Shown here: one piece after another, positions 43,695-52,585 of the stretch
Numbering within the stretch: position 1 is the first letter of the stretch
Layout: every line of letters starts with the position of its first letter
Assembly: GCF_900103225.1 (NCBI RefSeq)
Contig: NZ_FNJH01000004.1
Coordinates: forward strand, 396,502 to 460,501
From: Pseudomonas congelans
GTDB taxonomy: Bacteria; Pseudomonadota; Gammaproteobacteria; Pseudomonadales; Pseudomonadaceae
Length of the DNA: 64,000 nucleotides
Direction: 5' to 3'
Made by a program: the position numbers and the translations under genes
Notes under the pieces: generated by a model
What the model saw: only the letters and a program-made list of their open reading frames with translations
Told to the model about the DNA's origin: nothing
Database searches by the model: none

Positions 43695-45891
43695 GGACCG
43701 GGTTGCTCAGGCGCTCCAAAAGGGTCGCCTGGGCGCTTCGCGGGTTCTGATTACCGGTCGGCGTGCTGCGCACGTAACGCCCGTCCGACTGCAACAGCCA
43801 GCTGTGGGTGTTGTCGGTCAGGTAGCTTTCCAGCTCCTTCTTCACACGCAGAATCAACTTCTTGCCTTCCACCGGGAAGCAGGTCTCGACGCGCTTGTCG
43901 AGGTTGCGCTCCATCCAGTCGGCGCTCGACAGGAACATCTGCTCGTCTCCGCCGTTGAGGAAGTAGAACACCCGCGTGTGCTCCAGGAAGCGGCCGATGA
44001 TCGAGCGCACGTGGATATTGTGCGAAACCCCGGCGATGCCCGGACGCAGGCAGCACATGCCGCGCACCACCAGATCGATACGCACGCCTGACTGGCTGGC
44101 CTTGTACAACGCACGGATGATCTTCGGATCGGTCAGCGAGTTGAACTTGGCGATGATGTGCGCGGGCTTGCCGTCGAGCGCAAATTGCGTCTCGCGGGCG
44201 ATCATGTCGAGCATGCCTTTCTTGAGCGTGAACGGCGCATGCAGCAGCTTCTTCATGCGCAGCGTCTTGCCCATGCCGATCAACTGGCTGAATAGTTTGC
44301 CGACGTCTTCGCACAATGCGTCATCGGAGGTCAGCAGGCTGTAATCGGTATACAGACGCGCGTTACCGGCGTGGTAGTTGCCGGTCCCGAGATGCGCATA
44401 ACGCACGATCTCGCCCGCTTCGCGACGCAGGATCAGCATCATCTTGGCGTGGGTCTTGAAGCCGACCACGCCGTAGATCACCACTGCACCGGCGGCTTGC
44501 AGACGGCTGGCCAGTTGCAGGTTGGACTCTTCGTCGAAACGCGCACGCAACTCGATCACCGCAGTGACTTCCTTGCCGTTACGCGCGGCATCGACCAGCG
44601 CATCGACGATTTCCGAGTTGGCGCCACTGCGATACAGCGTCTGGCGCACCGCCAGAACGTGTGGGTCTTTTGCCGCCTGGCGCAGCAGGTCGACCACCGG
44701 CGTGAACGACTCGAAAGGGTGCAGCAACAGGATGTCCTGCTTGCTGACCACGCTGAAAACGTTTTCGCTGTTCTGCAGCAGCTTGGGAATGGCTGGTGTG
44801 AACGGCGGGTATTGCAATTCGGGGTGGCTGTCCAGGCCGGTGATGCTGAACAGACGCGTCAGGTTGACCGGGCCATTCACCTGATACAGCTCGGACTCGT
44901 TCAGGTTGAACTGCTTGAGCAGGTAGTCCGACAGGTGTTTCGGGCAGGTATCCGCCACTTCCAGACGTACTGCATCACCGTAGCGACGCGAGAACAGCTC
45001 GCCACGCAGTGCCCGCGCCAGGTCTTCCACATCTTCGGAGTCCAGCGCCAGGTCGGCGTTGCGGGTCAGGCGGAACTGGTAGCAGCCCTTGACCTTCATG
45101 CCCTGAAACAGATCGTCGGCGTGGGCGTGGATCATCGACGACAGGAACACGAAGTTGTCGCCAAGCCCGCAGACATCTTCCGGCACCTTGATCACGCGCG
45201 GCAGCAGACGCGGCGCGGGAATGATCGCAAGACCGGAGTCGCGCCCGAAGGCATCGATGCCTTCAAGCTCGACGATGAAGTTCAGGCTCTTGTTGACCAG
45301 CAACGGGAACGGGTGCGTCGGATCGAGACCGATCGGGGTGATGATCGGCGCGATCTCGTCGCGGAAGTAGCGTCGTACCCAGGCCTTGAGCTTGGCCGTC
45401 CAGTGACGGCGGCGAATGAAGCGGACCTGATGTTTCTCCAGCTCCGGCAGCAGAATGTCGTTGAGGATCGCGTACTGACGATCTACATGACCGTGTACCA
45501 GTTCACTGATCCTGGCCAGCGCCTGATGCGGCTGCAGACCGTCGGCGCCTGCCTGTTCGCGGGCAAAGGTGATCTGCTTTTTCAGGCCTGCAACACGAAT
45601 CTCGAAGAACTCATCGAGGTTGCTGGAGAAGATCAGCAGAAATTTCAGCCGCTCCAGCAATGGGTAGGACTCATCGAGCGCCTGTTCCAGAACCCGGATA
45701 TTGAACTGCAGTTGCGACAGTTCACGGTGGATATACAGGCTGCTGTCGTCCAGGTTCGGGGCGACGATAGCGGGCACCGCAGCGGCGGGTGCCTCGATGG
45801 CCGGGATTACTTCGATGTCAGGTTCGACCACGGGCGTTGCCTCCGGGACATCGACTTGAACAGCGGCTTCGATGAGTGCTTCGGTATTCAT
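43681..45891 (-). CDS. ppk: Polyphosphate kinase 1
   Basis: 736 aa with AGGAA before the ATG. It starts with an Ala/Pro/Glu-rich 45-residue extension, then the PPK1 N-terminal domain (SLYIHRELSQLQFNIRVLEQA). The catalytic part shows HPFESFTPVV (residue near 400), the autophosphorylated His region KTHAKMMLILRRE (His near 460) and the second HKD-like stretch NIHVRSIIGRFLEHTRV. It makes long-chain polyphosphate from ATP. It follows hemB on the minus strand after 16 bp, so they are probably one transcript. Confidence 0.96.
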   Translation of the reverse strand: MNTEALIEAAVQVDVPEATPVVEPDIEVIPAIEAPAAAVPAIVAPNLDDSSLYIHRELSQLQFNIRVLEQALDESYPLLERLKFLLIFSSNLDEFFEIRVAGLKKQITFAREQAGADGLQPHQALARISELVHGHVDRQYAILNDILLPELEKHQVRFIRRRHWTAKLKAWVRRYFRDEIAPIITPIGLDPTHPFPLLVNKSLNFIVELEGIDAFGRDSGLAIIPAPRLLPRVIKVPEDVCGLGDNFVFLSSMIHAHADDLFQGMKVKGCYQFRLTRNADLALDSEDVEDLARALRGELFSRRYGDAVRLEVADTCPKHLSDYLLKQFNLNESELYQVNGPVNLTRLFSITGLDSHPELQYPPFTPAIPKLLQNSENVFSVVSKQDILLLHPFESFTPVVDLLRQAAKDPHVLAVRQTLYRSGANSEIVDALVDAARNGKEVTAVIELRARFDEESNLQLASRLQAAGAVVIYGVVGFKTHAKMMLILRREAGEIVRYAHLGTGNYHAGNARLYTDYSLLTSDDALCEDVGKLFSQLIGMGKTLRMKKLLHAPFTLKKGMLDMIARETQFALDGKPAHIIAKFNSLTDPKIIRALYKASQSGVRIDLVVRGMCCLRPGIAGVSHNIHVRSIIGRFLEHTRVFYFLNGGDEQMFLSSADWMERNLDKRVETCFPVEGKKLILRVKKELESYLTDNTHSWLLQSDGRYVRSTPTGNQNPRSAQATLLERLSNPVLSVR

Positions 45892-45907
45892 GAATGTTCC
45901 TGTGAGG

Positions 45908-46918
45908 CTATTGCCCCTTCAACAGTTGAGCGGCGCGAACAGCAAAGTAGGTAAGGATGCCGTCGGCGCCGGCGCGTTTGAAGGCAGTGAGGGATTCGAG
46001 AATCACCCCTTCACTCAGCCAACCGTTCTGGATTGCGGCCATGTGCATCGCGTATTCACCGCTGACCTGATAAACAAAGGTCGGCACTTTGAACTCATCC
46101 TTGACCCTGTACAGAATGTCCAGATAAGGCATGCCAGGCTTGACCATGACCATGTCGGCGCCTTCGGCAAGGTCGGCTGCCACTTCGTGCAGTGCCTCGT
46201 TGCTGTTGGCCGGGTCCATCTGATAGGAAGCCTTGTTGGCCTTGCCCAGATTCAGGGAGGAACCCACCGCATCACGGAACGGACCGTAGTAGGCACTGGC
46301 GTACTTGGCCGAATAGGCCATGATCCTGACATTCACATGCCCGGCCAGCTCCAGAGACTCGCGGATGGCCTGAATGCGACCGTCCATCATGTCCGACGGC
46401 GCGACCACCTGAGCACCAGCATCGGCGTGCGACAGCGCCTGCTTTACCAGCGCATCGACAGTGATGTCGTTCTGAACATAGCCCTCTTCGTCGAGGATGC
46501 CGTCCTGACCGTGTGTGGTGAACGGGTCCAGCGCCACATCAGTGATGACGCCCAGCTCCGGAAAGCGGTCACGCAGGGCGCGGGTCGCGCGCTGGGCAAT
46601 GCCGTCCGGGTTCCAGGCTTCGGCACCGTCGAGGGATTTCTTTTCCGGCGGTGTCACCGGGAACAGCGCCAGCGCAGGGATCCCCAGCGCGACCCAGTGC
46701 TCGGCTTCCTTGAGCAACAGATCAACGCTCAAGCGCTCGACGCCAGGCATCGAGGCGATGGTTTCACGACGGTTTTCACCATCGAGAACAAATACGGGAA
46801 GAATCAGATCGTCGACAGTGACAACGTTTTCACGCACCAGCCGACGGGAAAAGTCGTCGCGGCGATTACGGCGCAGACGAGTGAGAGGAAACAGGCGGTT
46901 AGCGGGGGTAAAGCTCAC
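45908..46918 (-). CDS. hemB: Delta-aminolevulinic acid dehydratase (porphobilinogen synthase)
   Basis: 336 aa beginning at a GTG (46916-46918) with AGGAG 7 nt upstream. Active-site lysines lie in SAKYASAYYGPFRD and ADMVMVKPGMPYLDIL. The metal-binding stretch has Asp in VITDVALDPFTTHGQDG, the magnesium-type pattern of P. aeruginosa HemB, in place of a Cys-rich zinc site. It joins two ALA molecules into porphobilinogen. The gene opens a leftward hemB-ppk unit. Confidence 0.96.
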   Translation of the reverse strand: MSFTPANRLFPLTRLRRNRRDDFSRRLVRENVVTVDDLILPVFVLDGENRRETIASMPGVERLSVDLLLKEAEHWVALGIPALALFPVTPPEKKSLDGAEAWNPDGIAQRATRALRDRFPELGVITDVALDPFTTHGQDGILDEEGYVQNDITVDALVKQALSHADAGAQVVAPSDMMDGRIQAIRESLELAGHVNVRIMAYSAKYASAYYGPFRDAVGSSLNLGKANKASYQMDPANSNEALHEVAADLAEGADMVMVKPGMPYLDILYRVKDEFKVPTFVYQVSGEYAMHMAAIQNGWLSEGVILESLTAFKRAGADGILTYFAVRAAQLLKGQ

Positions 46919-47149
46919 GGCGAGACTCCTGAGCCCGCTTACGCGGGCAAGCGCGACAGTTATAAGCCGCCATTATGACCAATGTGTGACAGTCATGGTT
47001 CGACCTGCGACTGCACGTCGCGGTCACGGCCTTAAAGGGGATACGACCATTGTGGTTGCAAGAATCTTTAACGTCGAGACACATATGGACACTTTCATGA
47101 TTGCCTTGGGCGCGTTAGGCTGCGCGTTCATTTCGCCAGCATCCAGACA

Positions 47150-47812
47150 ATGCTCCAGAATTTCTTGAATGAATTCGGCTACTTTGCCCTGTTCCTCGGC
47201 ACCTTTTTTGAAGGCGAGACCATTCTGGTTCTTGCCGGATTTCTGGCGTTTCGCGGATATATGGACCTCAATATCGTCATCCTCGTGGCCTTTTGTGGCA
47301 GTTATGCGGGCGACCAGTTGTGGTATTTCATGGGGCGCAAGCACGGCCGCAAGCTTTTGGCGCGCAAGCCTCGCTGGCAACTCATGGGCGACAAGGCGCT
47401 GCGGCTGGTCCGCAAGCACCCGGACATCTGGGTATTGAGCTTCCGCTTCGTGTACGGGCTGCGAACGGTCATGCCCGTGGCCATCGGCCTGTCGGGCTAT
47501 CCACCCGGACGTTATCTTCTGCTGAACGGTATCGGCGCGGCTGTCTGGGCCGCAGCGCTGGGTTCGGCTGCCTATCATTTCGGCGCGGTTCTCGAGGGCT
47601 TGCTGGGTAACGTCAAGAAATATGAACTCTGGGTGCTGGGCGCGCTGGTACTGCTGGGACTGGCCCTGTGGATACGCAGACGCATCAAGAACGCCCGCAT
47701 CGCCCGTGAAGAGCGTGAAGAAAAGAGCCGCTTCTGCGCATCGGCGGCAGCCTCCGATCTGGAAACGCCGGTCACCGTGCCCGTCGATCTGACGAAAAAG
47801 TCCGACGAATAA
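47150..47812 (+). CDS. DedA-family membrane protein
   Basis: 220 aa, with the DedA motif: FLGTFFEGETILVLAGFLAFRG in the first hydrophobic part (Glu-rich, here FEGET), GSYAGDQLWYFMGRKHGRK, and FRFVYGLRTVMPVAIGLSGYP (the conserved Arg cluster). Two re-entrant helices and about four membrane spans, followed by a 45-residue basic then acidic tail. DedA proteins are lipid scramblases/flippases, some for undecaprenyl phosphate or phosphatidylethanolamine. The ribosome site is weak. A G/C-rich 9-bp hairpin follows at 47832-47864. Confidence 0.88.
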   Translation: MLQNFLNEFGYFALFLGTFFEGETILVLAGFLAFRGYMDLNIVILVAFCGSYAGDQLWYFMGRKHGRKLLARKPRWQLMGDKALRLVRKHPDIWVLSFRFVYGLRTVMPVAIGLSGYPPGRYLLLNGIGAAVWAAALGSAAYHFGAVLEGLLGNVKKYELWVLGALVLLGLALWIRRRIKNARIAREEREEKSRFCASAAASDLETPVTVPVDLTKKSDE

Positions 47813-47831
47813 AACTCTCCGCTCCCTTCCC

Positions 47832-47864
47832 CGCCGAGCGCAGGCTGACAGGCCTCGCTCGGCG
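47832..47864 (+). terminator. G/C-rich hairpin after the DedA gene
   Basis: CGCCGAGCG pairs exactly with CGCTCGGCG, with a second inner pairing AGGC/GCCT. No T-run follows, so it may be a rho-dependent pause/stabiliser and not a true intrinsic terminator. It ends the DedA transcript 20 bp after its stop codon. Confidence 0.5.
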
Positions 47865-48036
47865 ACAGCGCACAGCAGCGCAGAGCTCGCGACCGCCGCC
47901 CTCCCCGCACACCTTTGCTCACACGGCTTTGCACAACCAACAATGCCTCAACTGAACACTCGGCCCTTAAAGCGATCAACTGAACAGACAAATTAAAAGA
48001 AGCCTCAGGTTGATCGAGCACAAGGAGCCGAAATCG

Positions 48037-48705
48037 ATGCAGAAAAAAGTGGCTGTAATCCTCTCTGGCTGCGGTGTCTACGACGGTGCCGAAATCCACG
48101 AAAGCGTCCTGACCCTGTTGCGTCTGGATCAGCGCGGTGCGCAAGTTCAGTGCTTCGCGCCCGACATCACTCAGCATCACGTCATCAATCACCTGACCGG
48201 TGAGGAAATGCCCGAGTCGCGCAATGTGCTGGTCGAGGCTGCGCGCATTGCACGGGGCGAAGTGAAGGACATCCGCGAAGCAAATGCCGAAGACTTTGAC
48301 GCGCTGATCATCCCGGGCGGTTTCGGCTCGGCAAAGAATCTTTCCGATCTTGCCCTGCAAGGTCCGGCCTGCCAGGTCGAAGCGGGGTTGCTGGAACTCG
48401 CCGAGGCGTTTGCCGAAGCAGGCAAACCGGTCGGGCTGATCTGCATCACCCCGGCGCTCGCGGCCAAGATCTACGGCCCCGGCGTGACCTGCACCATCGG
48501 CAACGACCCTGAAACCGCTGCGGCCATCACCAAAATGGGCGGCAGCCATGCGGAATGCGCGGTTGATGACATCGTCGAAGACGAAGCACGAAAACTGGTC
48601 AGCACACCTGCCTATATGGTCGCCAAGAGCATCAGCGAGGCGGCCTCGGGCATCAATAAGCTGGTTGACCGCGTGCTGGAACTGACTCACGAGGGCGATG
48701 CCTGA
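48037..48705 (+). CDS. elbB: ElbB (DJ-1/PfpI-like isoprenoid biosynthesis glyoxalase)
   Basis: 222 aa from the ATG at 48037, with AAGGAG 10-11 nt upstream. The DJ-1-like fold is seen in VAVILSGCGVYDGAEIHESVLTLL, ALIIPGGFGSAKNLSDLA, and the nucleophile region GLICITPALA where Cys lies in the elbow. The E. coli homologue has weak glyoxalase activity. A strong terminator follows 15 bp after the stop. Confidence 0.92.
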   Translation: MQKKVAVILSGCGVYDGAEIHESVLTLLRLDQRGAQVQCFAPDITQHHVINHLTGEEMPESRNVLVEAARIARGEVKDIREANAEDFDALIIPGGFGSAKNLSDLALQGPACQVEAGLLELAEAFAEAGKPVGLICITPALAAKIYGPGVTCTIGNDPETAAAITKMGGSHAECAVDDIVEDEARKLVSTPAYMVAKSISEAASGINKLVDRVLELTHEGDA

Positions 48706-48720
48706 CGTTGCGCTGCCAGC

Positions 48721-48754
48721 AAAACACCGCCTGTCAGACGGGCGGTGTTTTGCA
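48721..48754 (+). terminator. Rho-independent terminator after elbB
   Basis: AAAACACCGCC pairs perfectly with GGCGGTGTTTT around a nine-base loop, giving an 11-bp stem with a built-in U-tract. It lies 15 bp past the elbB stop and 70 bp before the radical-SAM gene. Confidence 0.93.
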
Positions 48755-48791
48755 GGCCGGCCATGGCGATCCATCCGGGCTTTATGCTTTA

Positions 48792-48807
48792 CTGTATGCA
48801 TAAACAG
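48792..48807 (+). promoter_or_regulatory. LexA (SOS) box upstream of the radical-SAM gene
   Basis: CTGTATGCATAAACAG fits the CTG-N10-CAG LexA consensus of Pseudomonas and E. coli, with the outer triplets perfect and an AT-rich middle. It ends 17 bp before the ATG at 48825, where repressor binding would block transcription. From memory, the P. aeruginosa homologue (PA0069) is listed as LexA-regulated. Confidence 0.8.
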
Positions 48808-48824
48808 TATACGAGTAACGCCAG

Positions 48825-49883
48825 ATGTCCAGTCTCCATCCGGTTCGTGGCCGAGGCACTGCCAGCAATCCGCATAACCGCTTCGCACCCAGTCAGTCGG
48901 TGGCTGAAGACGATGGCTGGTATCAGGAAGTGCCGCTCACGCAAGGCACCCAGGTCACCAGCGAAACAGCCAAAAGCATCATTACCCGCAACAGCTCGCC
49001 GGATATCCCCTTTGACAGGTCGATCAACCCTTACCGGGGCTGCGAGCACGGCTGCATCTATTGTTTCGCCAGACCCAGCCACGCCTACTGGGACATGTCG
49101 CCCGGCCTGGACTTCGAGACCAAGCTGATCGCCAAGACCAACGCGGCAGCGCTGCTGGAGCAACAGCTCTCCAAACCCGGTTACCGCTGCGCGCCCATCA
49201 CCCTCGGGGCCAACACCGACCCCTACCAGCCGATCGAACGTGAGTACCGCATCACCCGCGCGACACTTGAGGTGTTACTGCGCTATCGGCATCCGGTCAG
49301 CATCATCACCAAAGGCTCGCTGATCCTGCGCGACCTGGATCTGCTGGCAGAAATGGCCAGGCTGCGGCTGGTGTCGGTCTTCATCAGCCTGACGACGCTG
49401 GATGACGAACTCAAATGCATCCTCGAACCCAGGGCCGCAGCGCCCAAGGCCCGCCTGCGGGCGATTCGGGTATTGCGTCAGGCAGGTGTCCCGGTCGGAG
49501 TGCTGTGTGCGCCGATCATCCCGATGATCAATGACAGCGAACTGGAGGCACTGCTGAGCGAAGCCAAGGCTGCGGGCGCCCTGAGCGCCAGCTACGTGAT
49601 GCTGCGCCTGCCACTGGAAGTCGCGCCGCTGTTCGACGAGTGGCTGAAGACGCATTACCCGCAACGCGCCGAGCATGTGATGAGTCTGATTCGTCAAAGT
49701 CGCGGCGGAGCCCTTTACGACAGCACGTTTGGCTCTCGAATGCGTGGCGAAGGACCGTTTGCCGACCTGCTGGCTCAACGCTATGCCCTGGCAATCAAAC
49801 GACTCGGATTGAACAAACGTGGTGGATTTGCACTCGATTGCGATGCGTTTTGTCCGCCGGGAGGGCAAATGTTGCTGCTGTGA
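48825..49883 (+). CDS. Radical SAM protein, PA0069 / spore-photoproduct-lyase-like family
   Basis: 352 aa. The cluster motif CEHGCIYCFARPSH (Cys-x3-Cys-x2-Cys) near residue 72-79 marks a radical S-adenosylmethionine enzyme. The N-terminal 60 residues contain SINPYRGCEHG-type text typical of PA0069-like proteins related to SplB. The remaining half forms the barrel (NTDPYQPIEREYRITRATLE, ASYVMLRLPLEV). Proximity to a LexA box suggests a DNA-damage-related function, which is an inference from regulation and family. The actual substrate is not known. Confidence 0.9.
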   Translation: MSSLHPVRGRGTASNPHNRFAPSQSVAEDDGWYQEVPLTQGTQVTSETAKSIITRNSSPDIPFDRSINPYRGCEHGCIYCFARPSHAYWDMSPGLDFETKLIAKTNAAALLEQQLSKPGYRCAPITLGANTDPYQPIEREYRITRATLEVLLRYRHPVSIITKGSLILRDLDLLAEMARLRLVSVFISLTTLDDELKCILEPRAAAPKARLRAIRVLRQAGVPVGVLCAPIIPMINDSELEALLSEAKAAGALSASYVMLRLPLEVAPLFDEWLKTHYPQRAEHVMSLIRQSRGGALYDSTFGSRMRGEGPFADLLAQRYALAIKRLGLNKRGGFALDCDAFCPPGGQMLLL

Positions 49884-50090
49884 CGAACTTGGTACTATCG
49901 TGCAAACCCGCGTCCCAGAGCCATCGCATTCAGTTTCGTTTAAGCTTCGGCGATTAGTCTGTTACTCGGAGTGTCATCAGCGATAGCGCTCAAGGGATTT
50001 GTTCGTGATGCCTTTTAGAGAGGGATCACATCCGGCTCTGGTCAAACAGGCATGAAGAATCCACATCAATTCGTCAGAGAGGATGAAGAC

Positions 50091-50831
50091 ATGACAGACA
50101 TCGGTAAACAGCATTCGGCTACGTCGTCCAGCACATCAAGCCATTCAGACAGCGCCGACGTAGCGTTGAAACATATCGTCGATGGCTTTGTACATTTCCG
50201 TAACGAGGTCTTCCCCCAGCAGGAAGAACTGTTCAAGAAGCTGGCGACCGCCCAATCGCCACGGGCCATGTTCATCACCTGCGCCGACTCGCGCATCGTG
50301 CCCGAATTGATCACCCAAAGTTCGCCAGGCGACCTGTTCGTGACGCGTAACGTCGGCAACGTCGTACCGCCGTATGGCCAGATGAACGGCGGCGTGTCCA
50401 CCGCTCTGGAATACGCAGTGGTTGCACTGGGCGTGCAGCACATCATCGTTTGCGGACACTCTGACTGCGGCGCCATGCGCGCAGTGCTCAACCCTGACAG
50501 CCTGGACAAGATGCCTACCGTAAAGGCCTGGTTGCGCCATGCCGAGGTTGCCCGCACCGTAGTCGAGCAGAACTGCAGCTGCAGCGGCGAACTGGAAACC
50601 ATGCAGGTCCTGACTCAGGAAAACGTGATTTCCCAGTTGCAACACCTGCGCACCCACCCTTCGGTCGCAGCGAAAATGGCCAGCGGCCAATTGTTCATTC
50701 ACGGCTGGGTCTACAGCATCGAAACCAGCGAAATCCTGGCTTATGACGCCGAGCTCGATCGCTTCATACCGCTCGACGGTTCTGGACCGACGCCGATGGC
50801 TTCACCGAAAGCACGCTTTTCAGCCGACTGA
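50091..50831 (+). CDS. Beta-class carbonic anhydrase
   Basis: 246 aa from the ATG at 50091; the frame extends to 50052. The zinc ligands are in CADSRIVPELI (Cys, with the Asp-Arg dyad) and HSDCGAMRAV (His, Cys). The first 30 residues are Ser/Thr-rich and unlike the core. It interconverts CO2 and bicarbonate. It lies 104 bp upstream of a SulP transporter, a pairing suggestive of bicarbonate supply. The likely P. aeruginosa counterpart is PA0102. Confidence 0.95.
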   Translation: MTDIGKQHSATSSSTSSHSDSADVALKHIVDGFVHFRNEVFPQQEELFKKLATAQSPRAMFITCADSRIVPELITQSSPGDLFVTRNVGNVVPPYGQMNGGVSTALEYAVVALGVQHIIVCGHSDCGAMRAVLNPDSLDKMPTVKAWLRHAEVARTVVEQNCSCSGELETMQVLTQENVISQLQHLRTHPSVAAKMASGQLFIHGWVYSIETSEILAYDAELDRFIPLDGSGPTPMASPKARFSAD

Positions 50832-50935
50832 TCACCAGTCCGACTGACGGCAAGCCCTTCTTTATCAGCTGATGGCGACTGCGCAGGATGCGCGTCGCCC
50901 GTCTTGCCTCGTCTGAAGAATCCCGGAGAAGCGTC

Positions 50936-52465
50936 ATGGGTATTACAGCATTGAAAACCGCTTTACCACGGGAGCTGCTCGCTTCCGTGGTCGTGTTCCT
51001 GGTCGCCCTGCCGCTGTGCATGGGGATCGCCATTGCCTCCGGCATGCCTCCGGCCAAAGGTCTGATCACCGGCATCGTGGGCGGCTTGATAGTCGGCTGG
51101 ATAGCCGGTTCGCCGTTGCAGGTCAGCGGTCCCGCAGCAGGTCTGGCAGTACTGGTTTTTGAAGTGGTGCGCGAGCACGGCATGGCCATGCTGGGTCCTA
51201 TCCTGGTACTCGCCGGACTGCTTCAGCTGCTGGCAGGTCGATTCAAGCTTGGCTGCTGGTTCCGGGTCACGGCACCTGCGGTGGTCTATGGCATGCTCGC
51301 CGGTATCGGTGTGCTGATCGTACTGTCACAGGTACACGTGATGTTTGACAGCGGTCCCAAACCCTCCGGGCTGGACAATCTGATCGCCTTCCCTTCCACG
51401 CTGATCCAGGCTTTCGGGCCAGGCACCGGCATGCAGGCCGGCATGCTCGGTCTGGGCACCATGCTGATCATGTGGGGCTGGGAAAAACTCCGTCCGCAGT
51501 CGCTGCGCTTCGTACCCGGCGCGCTGCTGGGCGTGGGTATCGCAACCGGCATAAGCCTGTTTATGGCTCTGCAGGTCAAGCGTGTCGAAGTGCCTGACAA
51601 CCTGGCCGACGCCATCGACTGGCTTCGCCCGGCCGACCTGATGAATCTGGCCGATCCGGCCATTCTGGTGGCGGCTATCGTCGTAGCGTTCATCGCCAGT
51701 GCCGAAACGCTGCTTTCCGCGTCGGCGGTCGACCGCATGCACAGTGGCCAGCGTTCGGACTTCGACAAGGAACTCAGCGCTCAGGGCGTGGGCAACATGC
51801 TCTGCGGCCTGCTCGGCGCGCTGCCGATGACCGGCGTTATCGTGCGCAGCTCGGCCAACGTCCAGGCCGGTGCCACCACACGCTTCTCGACGATCTTCCA
51901 CGGCCTGTGGCTGCTGGCGTTCGTGTTGCTGCTGTCGAGCGTACTGCAGAGCATTCCGGTCGCGAGTCTGGCTGGCGTGCTGGTCTACACCGGCCTGAAA
52001 CTGGTCGATCTGAAGGCGTTTCGCGGTCTGGGCCGCTATGGACGGATGCCGATGTTCACGTACGCGGCGACTGCCGTGGCGATCATCTTCACCGACCTGC
52101 TGACCGGTGTACTGGTCGGTTTCGGCCTGACCCTGGTGAAGCTGGCGTTCAAGGCTTCGCGCCTGAAGATCAATGTGGTCGGACTGGGCGAGAAGGAATT
52201 CGAGCTGCGTCTGGTCGGTGCCGCAACCTTCCTTAAGGTGCCGGCGCTGACTCAGGCACTGGGCACTATCCCGCAGGGCAGCACGGTGCATGTGCCGTTG
52301 GGCAATCTGTCCTACATCGACCACTCGTGTCTGGAACTGCTGGAAGAATGGGGTCGTTCCAATGCCGCTCATGGCACCCGGTTGCTGATCGAATCGCGTG
52401 GCTTGAAGCGTCGTCTTGAAGGGCGGGTCTACACGACAACGGGGATCGGCTCGGCCGCCACCTGA
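50936..52465 (+). CDS. SulP-family anion transporter with STAS domain
   Basis: 509 aa from the ATG at 50936 (GGAGAAGCGTC precedes). About 10-12 membrane segments; typical SulP segments are VAFIASAETLLSASAVDRM and FDKELSAQGVGNMLCGLLGALPMTGVIVRSSAN. Residues about 410-505 form a STAS domain (GSTVHVPLGNLSYIDHSCLELLEEW). Annotated homologues carry sulfate, but the adjacent carbonic anhydrase argues for bicarbonate or a related anion. A strong hairpin follows at 52502-52547. Confidence 0.9.
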   Translation: MGITALKTALPRELLASVVVFLVALPLCMGIAIASGMPPAKGLITGIVGGLIVGWIAGSPLQVSGPAAGLAVLVFEVVREHGMAMLGPILVLAGLLQLLAGRFKLGCWFRVTAPAVVYGMLAGIGVLIVLSQVHVMFDSGPKPSGLDNLIAFPSTLIQAFGPGTGMQAGMLGLGTMLIMWGWEKLRPQSLRFVPGALLGVGIATGISLFMALQVKRVEVPDNLADAIDWLRPADLMNLADPAILVAAIVVAFIASAETLLSASAVDRMHSGQRSDFDKELSAQGVGNMLCGLLGALPMTGVIVRSSANVQAGATTRFSTIFHGLWLLAFVLLLSSVLQSIPVASLAGVLVYTGLKLVDLKAFRGLGRYGRMPMFTYAATAVAIIFTDLLTGVLVGFGLTLVKLAFKASRLKINVVGLGEKEFELRLVGAATFLKVPALTQALGTIPQGSTVHVPLGNLSYIDHSCLELLEEWGRSNAAHGTRLLIESRGLKRRLEGRVYTTTGIGSAAT

Positions 52466-52501
52466 TAGTCGCTACCCTGTTATCACAGCTCTGGACACCT
52501 G

Positions 52502-52547
52502 GGAGCCGGATGGGTCTTCGCGTAGCAGCGGAGCGATATCCGGCTCC
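52502..52547. terminator. Long hairpin between SulP gene and the convergent gene
   Basis: GGAGCCGGAT and ATCCGGCTCC are exact 10-bp complements around a 26-base loop. There are only two T residues directly after it, so it is a weak intrinsic terminator. It lies 37 bp after the SulP stop and 39 bp before the convergent gene's stop. Confidence 0.6.
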
Positions 52548-52585
52548 TTCCATTGCCGGCGAAGACAGTGATTCGGGCTTCTGAA

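Noticed and set aside
44371..45954. 527-codon plus-strand open frame
   Set aside because: Antisense to ppk; a shadow frame.
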